Origin: Mesotoga infera | Lineage (GTDB): Bacteria > Thermotogota > Thermotogae > Petrotogales > Kosmotogaceae | NCBI RefSeq assembly: GCF_900157305.1 | Contig: NZ_LS974202.1 | Coordinates: 1,612,001 to 1,676,000, forward strand | Direction of reading: 5' to 3' | Length of the DNA: 64,000 nt | In this document: one piece after another, positions 52,212-61,786 of the stretch | Numbering within the stretch: the stretch's first letter is position 1 | Layout: every line of letters starts with the position of its first letter | Made by a program: the position numbers and the translations under genes | Notes under the pieces: model-generated | Databases searched by the model: none | What the model was told of the DNA's origin: nothing | What the model saw: the letters and a program-made list of their open reading frames with translations, nothing else

Positions 52212-52601
52212 TTGTCCAAATTGACCAGATTCGGTTATATACTTGCTCTGGTTGGCGTATTGGCGGCGATAGCGATGCTGATAGCCATGAGCGATTTCAC
52301 TCCCTACAACAGTGGAACGGTGTACCCCAAGGATTCAGGAAGAACGATCGCTACGCTAGATCTTTGGCCAACACAGGAACTATCGATAAGGTTCGACGTG
52401 AAAATCATGAAAAGAAACAGCGCTTATCTCGTTCTCGAAAAGGGCGGAGTAGAGGTTTTCAGATACTCCGACAACTGGAGAACCACCGGAAAAGAGGCGA
52501 GAGTCTCTTTGGACGGTGTACACGATATGAAGGTGTATTTCACCGATCCGACTGCCGACAGACGTACCGCGGAGATCGAGATCGACTGGATCGTGAGATG
52601 A
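52212..52601 (+). CDS. Hypothetical single-pass exported protein
   Basis: 129 residues. N-terminal membrane helix (about 7-27: GYILALVGVLAAIAMLIAM), then a compact beta-rich extracytoplasmic domain with LSIRFDVKIMKRNSAYLVLEK (in parts), FRYSDNWRTTGKEARVSL and EIEIDWIV. No family recognised. TTG 52212 has AAGGAG 7 bases upstream. A bidirectional terminator follows. Confidence 0.55.
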   Translation: MSKLTRFGYILALVGVLAAIAMLIAMSDFTPYNSGTVYPKDSGRTIATLDLWPTQELSIRFDVKIMKRNSAYLVLEKGGVEVFRYSDNWRTTGKEARVSLDGVHDMKVYFTDPTADRRTAEIEIDWIVR

Positions 52602-52670
52602 AGAGAGGTCGTCTCTCTCTATGACAGGACAAGTAGAACGGAGCTCAAGATGATCTGAATTCAAAAAGAC

Positions 52671-52725
52671 AGACACACCATTGACGAAATCAGAGTCTCA
52701 GGTGTGTCTTTGCTATTTTTGTATA
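52671..52725. terminator. Bidirectional terminator between convergent genes
   Basis: AGACACACC (52671-52679) and GGTGTGTCT (52701-52709) form a 9-bp stem with a 21-base loop. T-rich runs follow on both strands: TTGCTATTTTTG on plus, GTCTTTTTG on minus. It serves the small exported gene and the end of the opp operon. Confidence 0.65.
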
Positions 52726-52776
52726 TTTTATGAATTATTACCCATCAGATCTTCCGGGCTTGTTTGCTTTTCTTTC

Positions 52777-53793
52777 TCAAGTCCGCGCTTCCTGGACCTC
52801 CTTCCATCTTCTGCAAGCGTGGTAGTGTCCGTTCTCTATCTCTTGCAGTTTGGGCTCTTCCTTCTCCCTGCACTCGTCAACCGCGTAGGGACATCTCGGA
52901 TGGAACCTGCAGCCCTTGGGTATGTTCGCGGCAGAGGGGATCTCTCCCTTTATCGGCACTATCTTCGCCCTGTTAACCTTTCCGGCCACAGGCTCGCACA
53001 CAGCAGCTATCAGCGCTCTCGTGTATGGATGCACCGGCCTGTCTATCACGTCGTCGGGCTCTCCCATCTCTATTATCTTTCCAAGGTACATCACCGCTAT
53101 CCTGTCGGTGAAGTATCTCGCAGTCGACAGGTCGTGCGTTATGTACAGGTATGTCAGTCCCAGATCCCTCTGCACTTCCTTCATCATGTGCAGTATCTCC
53201 GCCCTCGTCGAGAGGTCTATCATCGAGACGGGCTCGTCGGCCACCAGCAACTGCGGGTTGAGCAGCAACGTCCTCGCCGTCGCAGCCCTCTGCCTCTGCC
53301 CTCCAGAGAGCATGTGAGGGTATCTCACCAGGAACTCTTCCGGCGGGTTCAGCTTCACTTCCTTCAAAGCCTTCTCTATCATCTTCAGCCTTTCGTCTCT
53401 GTCCTCTCCAAGTTTGTGTATTATGAGCGGCTCTTCCATCACGTCCCTTATCTTGAACCTCGGGTTCATCGATGCGTATGGGTCCTGAAAGATCATCTGC
53501 ACGTTTCTCCTGTACTTCTTCAGTTCTTCTTTCTCTATGTGCGTTACGTCTTTTCCATCCAGGAGCATCGTACCTCCTGTCGGTTCCAGCAGTTTCATTA
53601 TCAGCTTGCCAGTCGTTGTCTTTCCACACCCGGACTCACCTACAAGTCCGAATATCTCGCCCCTCTTTATCGAGAAGCTCACTCCGTCTACCGCCTTCAC
53701 ATACCTGTGCTCTCCACTGAAGAACTCTCTTATGTTTCTCCTGACCGGAAACCATTTCTGGAGGTCTTTCACTTCTATTATCTTCTCGCTCAT
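52777..53793 (-). CDS. oppF: Oligopeptide/dipeptide ABC transporter ATPase, OppF-like
   Basis: 338 residues. KWFPVRRNIREFFSGEHRYVKAVD, Walker A GLVGESGCGKTT, QDPYASMNPRFKI, signature MLSGGQRQRAATAR, an altered Walker B LLVADEPVSMID, and the oligopeptide-type C-terminal domain with GCRFHPRCPYAVDEC (four-cysteine cluster in the OppD/F family). ATG 53793 overlaps the oppD stop (ATGA). Last gene of the operon. Confidence 0.9.
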   Translation of the reverse strand: MSEKIIEVKDLQKWFPVRRNIREFFSGEHRYVKAVDGVSFSIKRGEIFGLVGESGCGKTTTGKLIMKLLEPTGGTMLLDGKDVTHIEKEELKKYRRNVQMIFQDPYASMNPRFKIRDVMEEPLIIHKLGEDRDERLKMIEKALKEVKLNPPEEFLVRYPHMLSGGQRQRAATARTLLLNPQLLVADEPVSMIDLSTRAEILHMMKEVQRDLGLTYLYITHDLSTARYFTDRIAVMYLGKIIEMGEPDDVIDRPVHPYTRALIAAVCEPVAGKVNRAKIVPIKGEIPSAANIPKGCRFHPRCPYAVDECREKEEPKLQEIENGHYHACRRWKEVQEART

Positions 53794-54758
53794 CTCTTGC
53801 ACCTCCAGCAGGCAACCATGTGTTCCTCTTCTATCTCTATCAGCGGTGGTTCTTCCTTTGCGCACTTCTCCATCGCAACGGAACATCTCGGATGGAATCT
53901 GCAGCCCGACGGTGGCTCAAGCAGGTCTGGCGGTGCTCCGGGAATGAAGGAGAGCGTGCTCACCTTTTCGTGCAGTCTCGGTGTGGCCGCCAGAAGGTTC
54001 CTCGTGTAAGGGTGGCAGGGGCCCTCTTCTCCGTATATCTCTTCGTTCCTGCCTATCTCGACTATCTTTCCGGCGTACATCACCGCTATCCTGTCCGAGA
54101 CTTCGGCCTCCGTGGCCAGGTCGTGTGTTATGAAGATGAACGAGAGATCGAGCTTCTCCTTCAGGTCTTTCAGAAGGTTGATTATCTGAGCCTGCACTAT
54201 CACGTCCAGCGCCGTCGTTGGTTCGTCGCAGATGATAACCCTCGGCTCCAGGAAGAGCGCGGTCGCTATCGCTATCCTCTGTTTCATCCCCCCGGAAAGT
54301 TCGTGAGGGTATCTCTTCACCACTTCTCCGGATAGTCCCACCAGGTTGAGGTACTTCTCTATCCTCTTCCTGGCCTCCTCTCTCTCCATCTGCCTGTGCT
54401 CCTGGAGAGTCTCCATCATCTGTTTGCCTATGGTGTAAACGGGCGTGAGCGTGTTCATCGCTCCCTGGAAGACCATGGATATCTTCTCCCAGCGAACGTT
54501 CTTCCTCATCTCACCCTCGCTGAGCGGTGTTATGTCCAGCCCGTCAATCTCTATCCTTCCTCCCACTATCCTGCCCGGAGGCGTTGGCATCTTGAGAAGG
54601 GCGAAGCCCGTGGTGGTCTTTCCGCATCCCGACTCCCCCACCAGTCCCAGCGTCTCCCCCTTCTTCAGACTGAAGCTTATTTCGTCCACGGCCTTGACTA
54701 TCCCCTTGCTCGTGTAGTAGTAAAGCTTCAGGTTATCCACTCTAAGTATTTTCTCCAT
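53790..54758 (-). CDS. oppD: Oligopeptide/dipeptide ABC transporter ATPase, OppD-like
   Basis: 322 residues. Starts MEKILRVDNLKLYYYTSKG; Walker A GLVGESGCGKTT, QGAMNTLTPVYTIGKQM, signature LSGGMKQRIAIATAL, Walker B VIICDEPTTALDV and C-terminal GCRFHPRCSVAMEKC. Pairs with OppF. The upstream extension of the frame (to 54929) lies inside oppC and is not used. Confidence 0.9.
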   Translation of the reverse strand: MEKILRVDNLKLYYYTSKGIVKAVDEISFSLKKGETLGLVGESGCGKTTTGFALLKMPTPPGRIVGGRIEIDGLDITPLSEGEMRKNVRWEKISMVFQGAMNTLTPVYTIGKQMMETLQEHRQMEREEARKRIEKYLNLVGLSGEVVKRYPHELSGGMKQRIAIATALFLEPRVIICDEPTTALDVIVQAQIINLLKDLKEKLDLSFIFITHDLATEAEVSDRIAVMYAGKIVEIGRNEEIYGEEGPCHPYTRNLLAATPRLHEKVSTLSFIPGAPPDLLEPPSGCRFHPRCSVAMEKCAKEEPPLIEIEEEHMVACWRCKR

Positions 54759-54763
54759 CTTCT

Positions 54764-56158
54764 TTACCTCGTCTTCAGCTTCGGGTTCAGTATCTTGTCC
54801 ATCGCGAACCCTACAAACGCAAAGGTCATTCCCATAAGCGCTATCGCCAGCCCCGGCGGTACTACCCACCACCACATGCCGCTCAAAACTGCACCACCAC
54901 TTAGAGCGCTCTGTAAAATCTGACCCCAAGTGACTATCGTGGCGTCACCCAGGCCGAGCAGACTTATGGTCGCCTCTACGACGATGGCGCCGGGTACATA
55001 GAGGGCCATGGAGGCGAAGGCGTAAGGAATGAGGAGCGGAACCATGTGTTTGAAGATGATTCTGGCGTTCGAAGCGCCCAGTGCTCTGGATGCCTCTATG
55101 TACGTCTCTTCCTTTATCTGCAATCCCATGCTCCTGACGGTCTTGACCGGCCCTACCCAGTAGAAGATACTCATTATGAGTATGATCACCCATATGCTGG
55201 GCTTGAAGACCGCGCTCATGACTATTAGAACCGGCAGAAGTGGAACGCTTATGAATATCTCGAAGATCCTCTGCATTAAGGAGTCTTTCCAGCCTCCGAG
55301 GTACGCGCTCATGACCCCGTAGATCACGCCGATCGAGACCGATATGACTGCCGTGAGAAGCCCGATCAGCAGGGCCCATTTCACTCCGGCCAGCACCCCG
55401 CTCCAGATATCCCTCTTCGAGTTGTCTGTACCCAGTATGCCGAAGACCCTTCCGACAACGTTCAAATAAACCTTATCTACTCTTTCGTCGGCCTTCTGAA
55501 GCATCAGGGTGGCTTTCACTTTGTAAACACCGTTTAAAGCCGATGGAGCTCTAAACATCCCTATCTGAGCTTTGGAGAAGATAACGTCCGTCGTCTTGAC
55601 CGTTTGAAGAGGGATCCCCTCTACGGAATCGTACTTTCTCCCGAAGTTATAGGCGGCACTTTGACTGGATTTGTCTATCGCAACTCTTATCTCCTGAGAG
55701 CTGTTCATCTCCATTTGTTTTCTGAATAGATCCAGCGTCAAACCATCGGGCCTTTCTATCGTCAGAATGACGGTTGGTTTTCCGGTTCCCTCGGCGTGGA
55801 AAATGAGATCCGAAGGCGCAACTCCGGCCTTATAGTCGTACTCAAAAACATACTCGAGTATTTTCACAGTACCGGCAGCTTTTTCAGTTAGGGCGTATTC
55901 TCCTATAGATTCCGATACCGCACGTTTTTTTGAGGTGAATAAGTTCGTCCACTCGGGGGCGGCGCTGGAAGGCAGATCCTGCCAGAAGGTAATATCTCTC
56001 CACTTGTTGTTCACCTGCGGAAACGGCACTATGAAACGCTCGAAAAATAGAATGAATAGAAATATACCGAGAAAAATTATGCCGACTATTCCGGACTTCA
56101 CCTTTCTGAATTCATTCCAGAAGTCTTTTATAGAATCCTTTATATCGGTCCACCTCAT
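54764..56158 (-). CDS. oppC: ABC transporter permease OppC-like with large extracytoplasmic insert
   Basis: 464 residues, where OppC/DppC proteins are usually near 290-300. The N-terminal helix is at about 23-43 (GIVGIIFLGIFLFILFFER). It is followed by about 190 residues of soluble, beta-leaning sequence (45-240, including PTVILTIERPDGLTLDLF and NGVYKVKATLMLQ). The standard core follows from about 240 (GRVFGILGTDNSKRDIWSGVLAG) with the EAA loop EASRALGASNARIIFKHMVP. The insert lies between helix 1 and helix 2, so it should face outside. Overlaps oppB by 4 bases. Confidence 0.88.
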   Translation of the reverse strand: MRWTDIKDSIKDFWNEFRKVKSGIVGIIFLGIFLFILFFERFIVPFPQVNNKWRDITFWQDLPSSAAPEWTNLFTSKKRAVSESIGEYALTEKAAGTVKILEYVFEYDYKAGVAPSDLIFHAEGTGKPTVILTIERPDGLTLDLFRKQMEMNSSQEIRVAIDKSSQSAAYNFGRKYDSVEGIPLQTVKTTDVIFSKAQIGMFRAPSALNGVYKVKATLMLQKADERVDKVYLNVVGRVFGILGTDNSKRDIWSGVLAGVKWALLIGLLTAVISVSIGVIYGVMSAYLGGWKDSLMQRIFEIFISVPLLPVLIVMSAVFKPSIWVIILIMSIFYWVGPVKTVRSMGLQIKEETYIEASRALGASNARIIFKHMVPLLIPYAFASMALYVPGAIVVEATISLLGLGDATIVTWGQILQSALSGGAVLSGMWWWVVPPGLAIALMGMTFAFVGFAMDKILNPKLKTR

Positions 56159-57195
56159 GCCTTACCACCAACCTTGATCCTGGGATCGAGAAGCCCGTAT
56201 ATGAGATCCAGAATGACCAACCCGCCTATGTACAGCCCGGTAGTAACGGCGAGATTACCCATGAGTACCGGTACGTCGTTCTGCTGAAGGGCAACCCAGT
56301 ATAAGTTTCCCATCCCCGGCCATGAGAAGATTCCCTCGAAGACTATGTTTCCGGAAACCGATGCCAGAAGCGCCAGAAGCGACATCGTGACTATGGGAGG
56401 GGCGGCCGTTCTCATCGTGTGACCGTAGAGGATCTTGCGTTCAGGTATGCCTCTGGCTCTGGCTGCCATTATGTAGTCTTCCTGGAGGATTCCCAGGACT
56501 ATGTTTCTGGTGAGGAAGGCCCTTCCCCAGAAGCCTAGAACGACCAGCGTGAGGACGGGAAGCACAAGATGGTAAATGAGATCGAAGAAATATGCGATCC
56601 CTTCCGGTGGAGGTGTCGAGTGCAACCCTCCGGAAGGAAATATTCTTATCGTATATGCGAAGAACATTATCAGCAGCATTCCCAGCCACCACGAGGGCAT
56701 GCCGAAAACGACCATTGTACCGACCGATGTACTCTTGTCGAGGACGCCACCGGCCTTTTGTGCTTTTTTTAGACCCAACCAGACACCGATTATGATATCA
56801 ACGAATATTGACACCGTAAAGAGCAACAAAGTGTTGGGAATCGCTTCAGAAACTATTCTCCAGACACTTCTACTTCCGTCAGCAGATCTTATCAGGGTCG
56901 AGTTGCCGAAATTGAAAGTCAGAGTATCCCAGGTGCGCCACAAAACTCTTTCGCTCACCGGTCTATCGAGCCTGTAAAGCGAGTAAAGCTCGGCCTTTCT
57001 AACCACTACATAGTCTTGCATTTGCTGTGCGCTTCTGTTTGTCATACGCATTGTTTCGCTTCGTACCTGCTCCTCTATCTGGGCCCTAAGGGTTTGTTCC
57101 ATAACAGTGTTGAAGAGAGCAGAGAAGACAAATACCAGGATAGCATACATTAGCAGACCGTACAGAACTCTCTTCAAAGCATATTTCCAGTACAT
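56155..57195 (-). CDS. oppB: ABC transporter permease OppB-like
   Basis: 346 residues, six membrane helices. The first helix (VLYGLLMYAILVFVFSALF) is followed by an external loop of about 100 residues (LYRLDRPVSERVLWRTW). DppB/OppB motifs are FGMPSWWLGMLLI, ARARGIPERKILYGHTMRTA and FSWPGMGNLYW. Preceded on the transcript by the stem-loop at 57213-57240. Confidence 0.9.
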   Translation of the reverse strand: MYWKYALKRVLYGLLMYAILVFVFSALFNTVMEQTLRAQIEEQVRSETMRMTNRSAQQMQDYVVVRKAELYSLYRLDRPVSERVLWRTWDTLTFNFGNSTLIRSADGSRSVWRIVSEAIPNTLLLFTVSIFVDIIIGVWLGLKKAQKAGGVLDKSTSVGTMVVFGMPSWWLGMLLIMFFAYTIRIFPSGGLHSTPPPEGIAYFFDLIYHLVLPVLTLVVLGFWGRAFLTRNIVLGILQEDYIMAARARGIPERKILYGHTMRTAAPPIVTMSLLALLASVSGNIVFEGIFSWPGMGNLYWVALQQNDVPVLMGNLAVTTGLYIGGLVILDLIYGLLDPRIKVGGKA

Positions 57196-57212
57196 ATTGC
57201 ACCTCAGAAGAA

Positions 57213-57240
57213 TGATAGTACCCCTTTCGGGGTACTATCA
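57213..57240 (-). other. Intercistronic stem-loop between oppA and oppB
   Basis: TGATAGTACCCC and GGGGTACTATCA form a perfect 12-bp stem; on the transcript the loop is GAAA, a GNRA tetraloop. It lies 13 bases after the oppA stop and about 17 bases before the oppB start, with no T run, so it is more likely an mRNA-stabilising or processing element than a full terminator. Confidence 0.6.
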
Positions 57241-57253
57241 TGAATGGTATTTA

Positions 57254-59758
57254 TCAGTAAAGCACGACTTGTGCGGAAGCGGAGGCTGGTACGGCTCCTT
57301 CGAGAGAAGCTATGGCCATTACGTTATAGGAACCCGCCGCAAGACCCTCGAGTGCGCTTGCCGGGATTACCGCCTCAAAGAAACCGTCACCGACAAATGT
57401 CGCATCGAAACTGAACTCGCCTGTGTCGGTTATCAGCGTAACTACGACCGATCCCTTTGTGGCTGGAACAGCGGTGTCTTCCGGATATAAAACTTCGGAG
57501 ACATCTACGACCACATTGATATCCATTCCGAAAGTAGATATGGCTGGAACGTCGAGATGGTCGATTCTCAACCTAGTTGCCCTGAGGTATTCCTTCCAGT
57601 ACCCCTTCTCATACGGATAGGTTGGATCTCTGAAGGCTCTCAGTTCGGCGAAGTTAGAGGCTGTGTCGAACTTTGCCAGATAGTACTGGCCGTTGCTTAT
57701 ATAGGCGTGACCGTACTTGTCGATAAAGTTAAGCGCAGCGTTGTATCTGGCGAGCACTTCTTCCTCGGTCACGAAACCCTTGATGTAGTTAGGTATGTAC
57801 TTTCTATCGATCATTTCCTTCAACTTAGCCGCGATATCCTTAACACAGCTCGGAGAAAGGACATCGACTTCCGTGACCGCCGGATCCCTGGTGATGGCGT
57901 AGGTAGTTCCGGACTGGCTTCCCTCTGTTATCATAAGCGCGAGTGCCTCTATGATTTCCCAGGCGCAACCGACTGGCTGACCGGAGGCCGATACGCTGAT
58001 TCCAGGTGCACCCCAGCCTGCAACTCTCTCTTTACTGGCCGGGAAGTTGTAGTTGAAATACACGGTTATGGTATCGTCGGGATGGATTACCCAACCGATT
58101 AATGTATCCTGCTGTTCTTTGAGCTTCGATGAATAACCCTGTTCGTACAGAGGATCGTCATCGCCTTCCTTGTTTGCCCATTCGTTGAGGAAGCCCTGGG
58201 CATACAAGAAATCTGCTATTGTTGTTGGCTGTCCGTGATGGAAATTGCCGAACTTGAATTCATAGGTTGCCATTGACATTGATTTGTGGCCTTCACCGAC
58301 CTCGACCCATTTTTCACTAACAGGGTCGTAGTTGATCGCATTGGCTGGAACATCGAAGTCACCGACCACGTTACCCTCTTCGTCCCTTCTAACCTTAGTA
58401 TCGACCTCGATTGGAATAGCTCTAAGAGGAGTTTGTATGGCCGAAGCTGGGCTTTCGAACATCGCCGGATCGTATAGGTTCTCTGCGATCGCACTGGAAT
58501 AGGTACTGCTGAAACCGTCGGTCCCTATCGGATCCCAGGCATCCATGAACAGCGAACCCATAGCCGAGAAGAGCGTAACAAATAGAACTCCGTCTTGCGT
58601 TTTAGCCGTTTTTATCGACCAGCCGTTCAAACCGTCACCGAGACCGTAGGCAAATCTATCTACCAATCTGGCCGCATTTGCAGTAAAGAAGTCCTGCTGG
58701 TTGACAACGTATATCCTCACTGCCTCTTCAAGTCCCAGTTCGAGACCTCTGAGAGCCAGTTCCCAGTATTCGTCTTCGGTGAGGAAGTTTCCGGTGTAGG
58801 CCTTCATGGTAACCTCGTCTATCTCGTCCTGAACGTAGTTCCAGTAACCTTCGGTCTGGTTGCCAGGCATGTAGCCGTACCATGGAGCGTACATCTGGGC
58901 CACTATGTGTTCCCAGAATGCTCTCGTCGCGCCTGCACCCCAGCCTTCGGTGTACATCTGCCAGACTAGATCCTTGGGATCGCTTCCACCATAGACTGTT
59001 CTTCCAGCCTTGCTTCTGTCCCAGAGAAGTTTCTCGACCTTTAGACCGGCCTTTTCAAGCTGGTTGGAAACGTATTCTCCAAGTCTCAGACGACCGTTGG
59101 GATCATCTACTCTGATTATGAACTTTATGGTAACCGGCTCGTTGTTGAAGTACCAGAAACCATCGGCCTTCTTTACAAGTTTGCCCGCGTTTGCAGGAAG
59201 CTCTGCGGCAGCCTGCATAGCCTTAGTTATCTCTTCGATTGCCAGAGTCTCGTTTCCTTCGGCCGTGAATCCAAACTTGGTAGCCAACAAATTGTACTTG
59301 TAAGTTCCAGGTTGACCTTCAGTGGCCATGGTGAAGGCCGGGAAGCCTGCTCCGCCAAGGATTTCGTCGGTGACGAACTGCCTGTTGATCAGAAAGTTCA
59401 TGGCGAATCTTACTTCCTTGATAGCAAAGGCGTTGAAAACTTCCTTGCCGGCCACTTCGAGAGTGTATGGTGCTTGGTTGGGTACGGGGTTCATCAGAAG
59501 CGACCATGAACCGGACGGTACAGTGTATAGATCTAGTTTGTCTCTAGTCGCCTGGTCGAGACCGAAAATCACCGGACCCGGGACCCCATACATGAAGATG
59601 TCTGTCATACCTTCTGCTGTGTCCTTCAGCGCGATCTCCTCTTTCATTCTCACGTTGAAATAGACAATGTCTGAAATCGGACCTTTCTCCACGGCAAAAG
59701 CAAAAGATGCCATAACCATGGAGACTAACAGTAAGACTAACGTTAACCTCTTACTCAA
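57254..59758 (-). CDS. oppA: ABC transporter substrate-binding protein, family 5 (OppA-like)
   Basis: 834 residues from TTG 59758, which has GGGGGCG 7 bases upstream. Signal peptide is at 1-21 (LVLLLVSMVMASFAFA). The family-5 solute-binding fold covers most of the protein, with an early AIKEVRFAMNFLINRQFV and a late KFGNFHHGQPTTIADFL as in peptide-binding proteins. The length is well above the usual 500-650. The last 85 residues (from about 750: VVDVSEVLYPEDTAV, YNVMAIASLEGAVP) form a separate beta-sandwich-like module. Ligand, peptide or oligosaccharide, is not evident. First gene of the operon. Confidence 0.88.
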   Translation of the reverse strand: MSKRLTLVLLLVSMVMASFAFAVEKGPISDIVYFNVRMKEEIALKDTAEGMTDIFMYGVPGPVIFGLDQATRDKLDLYTVPSGSWSLLMNPVPNQAPYTLEVAGKEVFNAFAIKEVRFAMNFLINRQFVTDEILGGAGFPAFTMATEGQPGTYKYNLLATKFGFTAEGNETLAIEEITKAMQAAAELPANAGKLVKKADGFWYFNNEPVTIKFIIRVDDPNGRLRLGEYVSNQLEKAGLKVEKLLWDRSKAGRTVYGGSDPKDLVWQMYTEGWGAGATRAFWEHIVAQMYAPWYGYMPGNQTEGYWNYVQDEIDEVTMKAYTGNFLTEDEYWELALRGLELGLEEAVRIYVVNQQDFFTANAARLVDRFAYGLGDGLNGWSIKTAKTQDGVLFVTLFSAMGSLFMDAWDPIGTDGFSSTYSSAIAENLYDPAMFESPASAIQTPLRAIPIEVDTKVRRDEEGNVVGDFDVPANAINYDPVSEKWVEVGEGHKSMSMATYEFKFGNFHHGQPTTIADFLYAQGFLNEWANKEGDDDPLYEQGYSSKLKEQQDTLIGWVIHPDDTITVYFNYNFPASKERVAGWGAPGISVSASGQPVGCAWEIIEALALMITEGSQSGTTYAITRDPAVTEVDVLSPSCVKDIAAKLKEMIDRKYIPNYIKGFVTEEEVLARYNAALNFIDKYGHAYISNGQYYLAKFDTASNFAELRAFRDPTYPYEKGYWKEYLRATRLRIDHLDVPAISTFGMDINVVVDVSEVLYPEDTAVPATKGSVVVTLITDTGEFSFDATFVGDGFFEAVIPASALEGLAAGSYNVMAIASLEGAVPASASAQVVLY

Positions 59759-60098
59759 GGTACTTCGCCCCCTTTTTTTAGAGATTTTTCTGGTAAATAT
59801 ACCAGAGTTTTCCTTCTTTATTGGTGTGGACAAAAAGATAAGAATGAAAAGAAATAATGGTTATTACTACAGAGCCGCTTACAGAGTAACCATTCCCTTT
59901 CAATTGTCAAACTAGCTGCTGCCTGTATATTATTATATACCATTAAAACCAAAAACCTAAATAGAGGTAGAATATGACTGTGTTTTTGCCGGCAACGAAC
60001 AATCATGACTCAAAGTCCCGAAACGATGAATGATATTGTTTTTCTAATGATATAATCGAATGAAACAATCATTAGTTATTTACTTGGGGGGTAAAATA
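59759..60098. other. 340-base intergenic region between divergent oppA and hydrolase genes
   Basis: AT-rich. On the minus strand a TTAGGT-17-TATAAT arrangement near 59935-59965 may drive oppA but is weak. On the plus strand TATAAT at 60051-60056 lies close to the hydrolase start with no clear -35. No gene is supported here. Confidence 0.45.
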
Positions 60099-61580
60099 AT
60101 GAGAAAAGCGCTGCTAGGATTGTTTGTATTGCTGGTCATTATTGCTTCTGGGATGACTTTTGAACAAAAGGGGATTACTGAGTTTTTTGACATCACGATG
60201 AACGATATCCTGGAGAAGTATGATATTCCCGGTGCCGTGCTTAGTTTCGTAAGCGATGGAGAGGTTTTATATGTTCAGGGTTACGGTTATTCCAATCTTG
60301 AAAGTAAGACACCGATGAAAGCCGATTCACTGGTACGAATCGGTTCTGTATCAAAGCTATTCACTTGGATCTCGCTGATGCAGTTATATGAACTCGGAGA
60401 AATAGATCTCGAGGCGAATGTCAATGATTACATTTCCGGGTTCAAAATTCCAGACACTTTCCCAAAACCGATCACAATTGAGAATCTATTGACGCATACA
60501 CCTGGATTTGAAGAAACGTCGTACAACCCGATTCAGTTCGAAGAATACACCGTGCAACCACTCGGGGAATCTCTAAAACAAATACCGGAGCGTGCATTTG
60601 AACCGGGAAAATTCGCGGCGTACTCGAATTATGGAACGGCTCTGGCGGGATATATCGTTCAAGAAGTCTCGGGTGTTGAATTCTCCGACTACGTGGATAT
60701 GAATATAATCGAGAAGCTCAGAATGAACAGCACAACCGTAAAGCAAGAACTCGAACCCGATCTCAGGGCGAGAATGAGCACGGGTTACTACTACGTGGAT
60801 GGAAGGAACGAGTCTCCGACTCCTTTCGAGAAAATCACCATCCCGCCCGCCGGATCAATCACATCGAGCGCCGGCGATATGGCGAAATTCATAATAGCCA
60901 ATATCCAGAAGGGGGAGTTCGAGGGAGAACGTATCCTGAACGAGGAGACCGCCGAATTAATGCAAAGTGTGCACTTTCGGCATGATCCAAGGCTCAACGG
61001 AATGTGTTATGGTTTCTACGAAATGAGTATGAACGGACTTCGATTGATCGGGCACGGCGGTGACACGGGTCTCTTTCACTCTCTCCTGGTGTTCTCTCCT
61101 GAAGACAACTGGGGATTATTCGTTTCCTTCAACTCAAATGGAAAAGGTTCTGCAAGAGATGCATTGCTCAATGCTTTCATAGACAGATTCTATCCCGCCG
61201 ATCGATCAATCGAAAGGAAGGAAGTCTCTTACTTCGATAAGATAAAGCTAACCGGTGATTACATATCTAACAGAAGAATCTTCTCTGATCCTTTTGAAAG
61301 ACTCAGGTCTTGGATGAATCCGGACATTACCGCTGAAATGTCGCCAAATGGAGATCTTATCATACAGGGCATAGAATACTGCTTCATCGACGATGACCTT
61401 GCGACAGCAAAGAATGAAAAAAGCCTCGTTGCTTTTAAAACCGAGGGCGCGAAGAGTTATTTGTTCCCCAATTCAGCACCGATGATCGCATTTGAAAAGA
61501 TACCCTGGTACATGAGCCAGGAACTGGTTGGAAGCATGATTTTTGTCCTGCTGGCAGGACTATTCATTTTGCTCCCTTAG
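60099..61580 (+). CDS. Serine beta-lactamase-like hydrolase (class C/AmpH fold), membrane tail
   Basis: 493 residues. Signal peptide 1-20, then a serine penicillin-binding fold: nucleophile S83 in GSVSK (K86), Y175 in YSNYGTAL, and GHGGDTG as third motif. PGAVLSFVSDGEVLYVQGYGY and ENLLTHTPGF are typical of the AmpC/EstB/DD-peptidase group. A linker of about 100 residues leads to one hydrophobic segment (VGSMIFVLLAGLFILLP) at which the protein stops. Some relatives carry several C-terminal helices, so the end may be truncated. ATG 60099 follows GGGGGGTAAAATA. Confidence 0.85.
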   Translation: MRKALLGLFVLLVIIASGMTFEQKGITEFFDITMNDILEKYDIPGAVLSFVSDGEVLYVQGYGYSNLESKTPMKADSLVRIGSVSKLFTWISLMQLYELGEIDLEANVNDYISGFKIPDTFPKPITIENLLTHTPGFEETSYNPIQFEEYTVQPLGESLKQIPERAFEPGKFAAYSNYGTALAGYIVQEVSGVEFSDYVDMNIIEKLRMNSTTVKQELEPDLRARMSTGYYYVDGRNESPTPFEKITIPPAGSITSSAGDMAKFIIANIQKGEFEGERILNEETAELMQSVHFRHDPRLNGMCYGFYEMSMNGLRLIGHGGDTGLFHSLLVFSPEDNWGLFVSFNSNGKGSARDALLNAFIDRFYPADRSIERKEVSYFDKIKLTGDYISNRRIFSDPFERLRSWMNPDITAEMSPNGDLIIQGIEYCFIDDDLATAKNEKSLVAFKTEGAKSYLFPNSAPMIAFEKIPWYMSQELVGSMIFVLLAGLFILLP

Positions 61581-61751
61581 AGGTTCTGAACTCAGTCCGA
61601 ACACATACGCAAAGCCTCATACCCGTCCTCGGAAAAACGGATGAGCCGTCCGCTCTTTTGAAGGGCGAATCCTGTCTGCGGATATTTTCCTCACCCTGAA
61701 ATTTCGTAATTGATTCTTTACATTTAATCCCGATAAAACTACTCACGTATA

Positions 61752-61780
61752 TTGACAAAGCCGAGTTAATTGGGTAGAAT
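61752..61780 (+). promoter_or_regulatory. Strong sigma-70-type promoter
   Basis: TTGACA (61752-61757), 17-base spacer, TAGAAT (61775-61780): a perfect -35 and a one-mismatch -10 at optimal spacing. Expected start near 61787. Confidence 0.75.
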
Positions 61781-61786
61781 TATATC

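Noticed and set aside
52681-54009. 442-codon plus-strand frame across oppF and oppD
   Set aside because: Antisense shadow of two clear ABC ATPase genes; rich in H, R, L and S with no domain.
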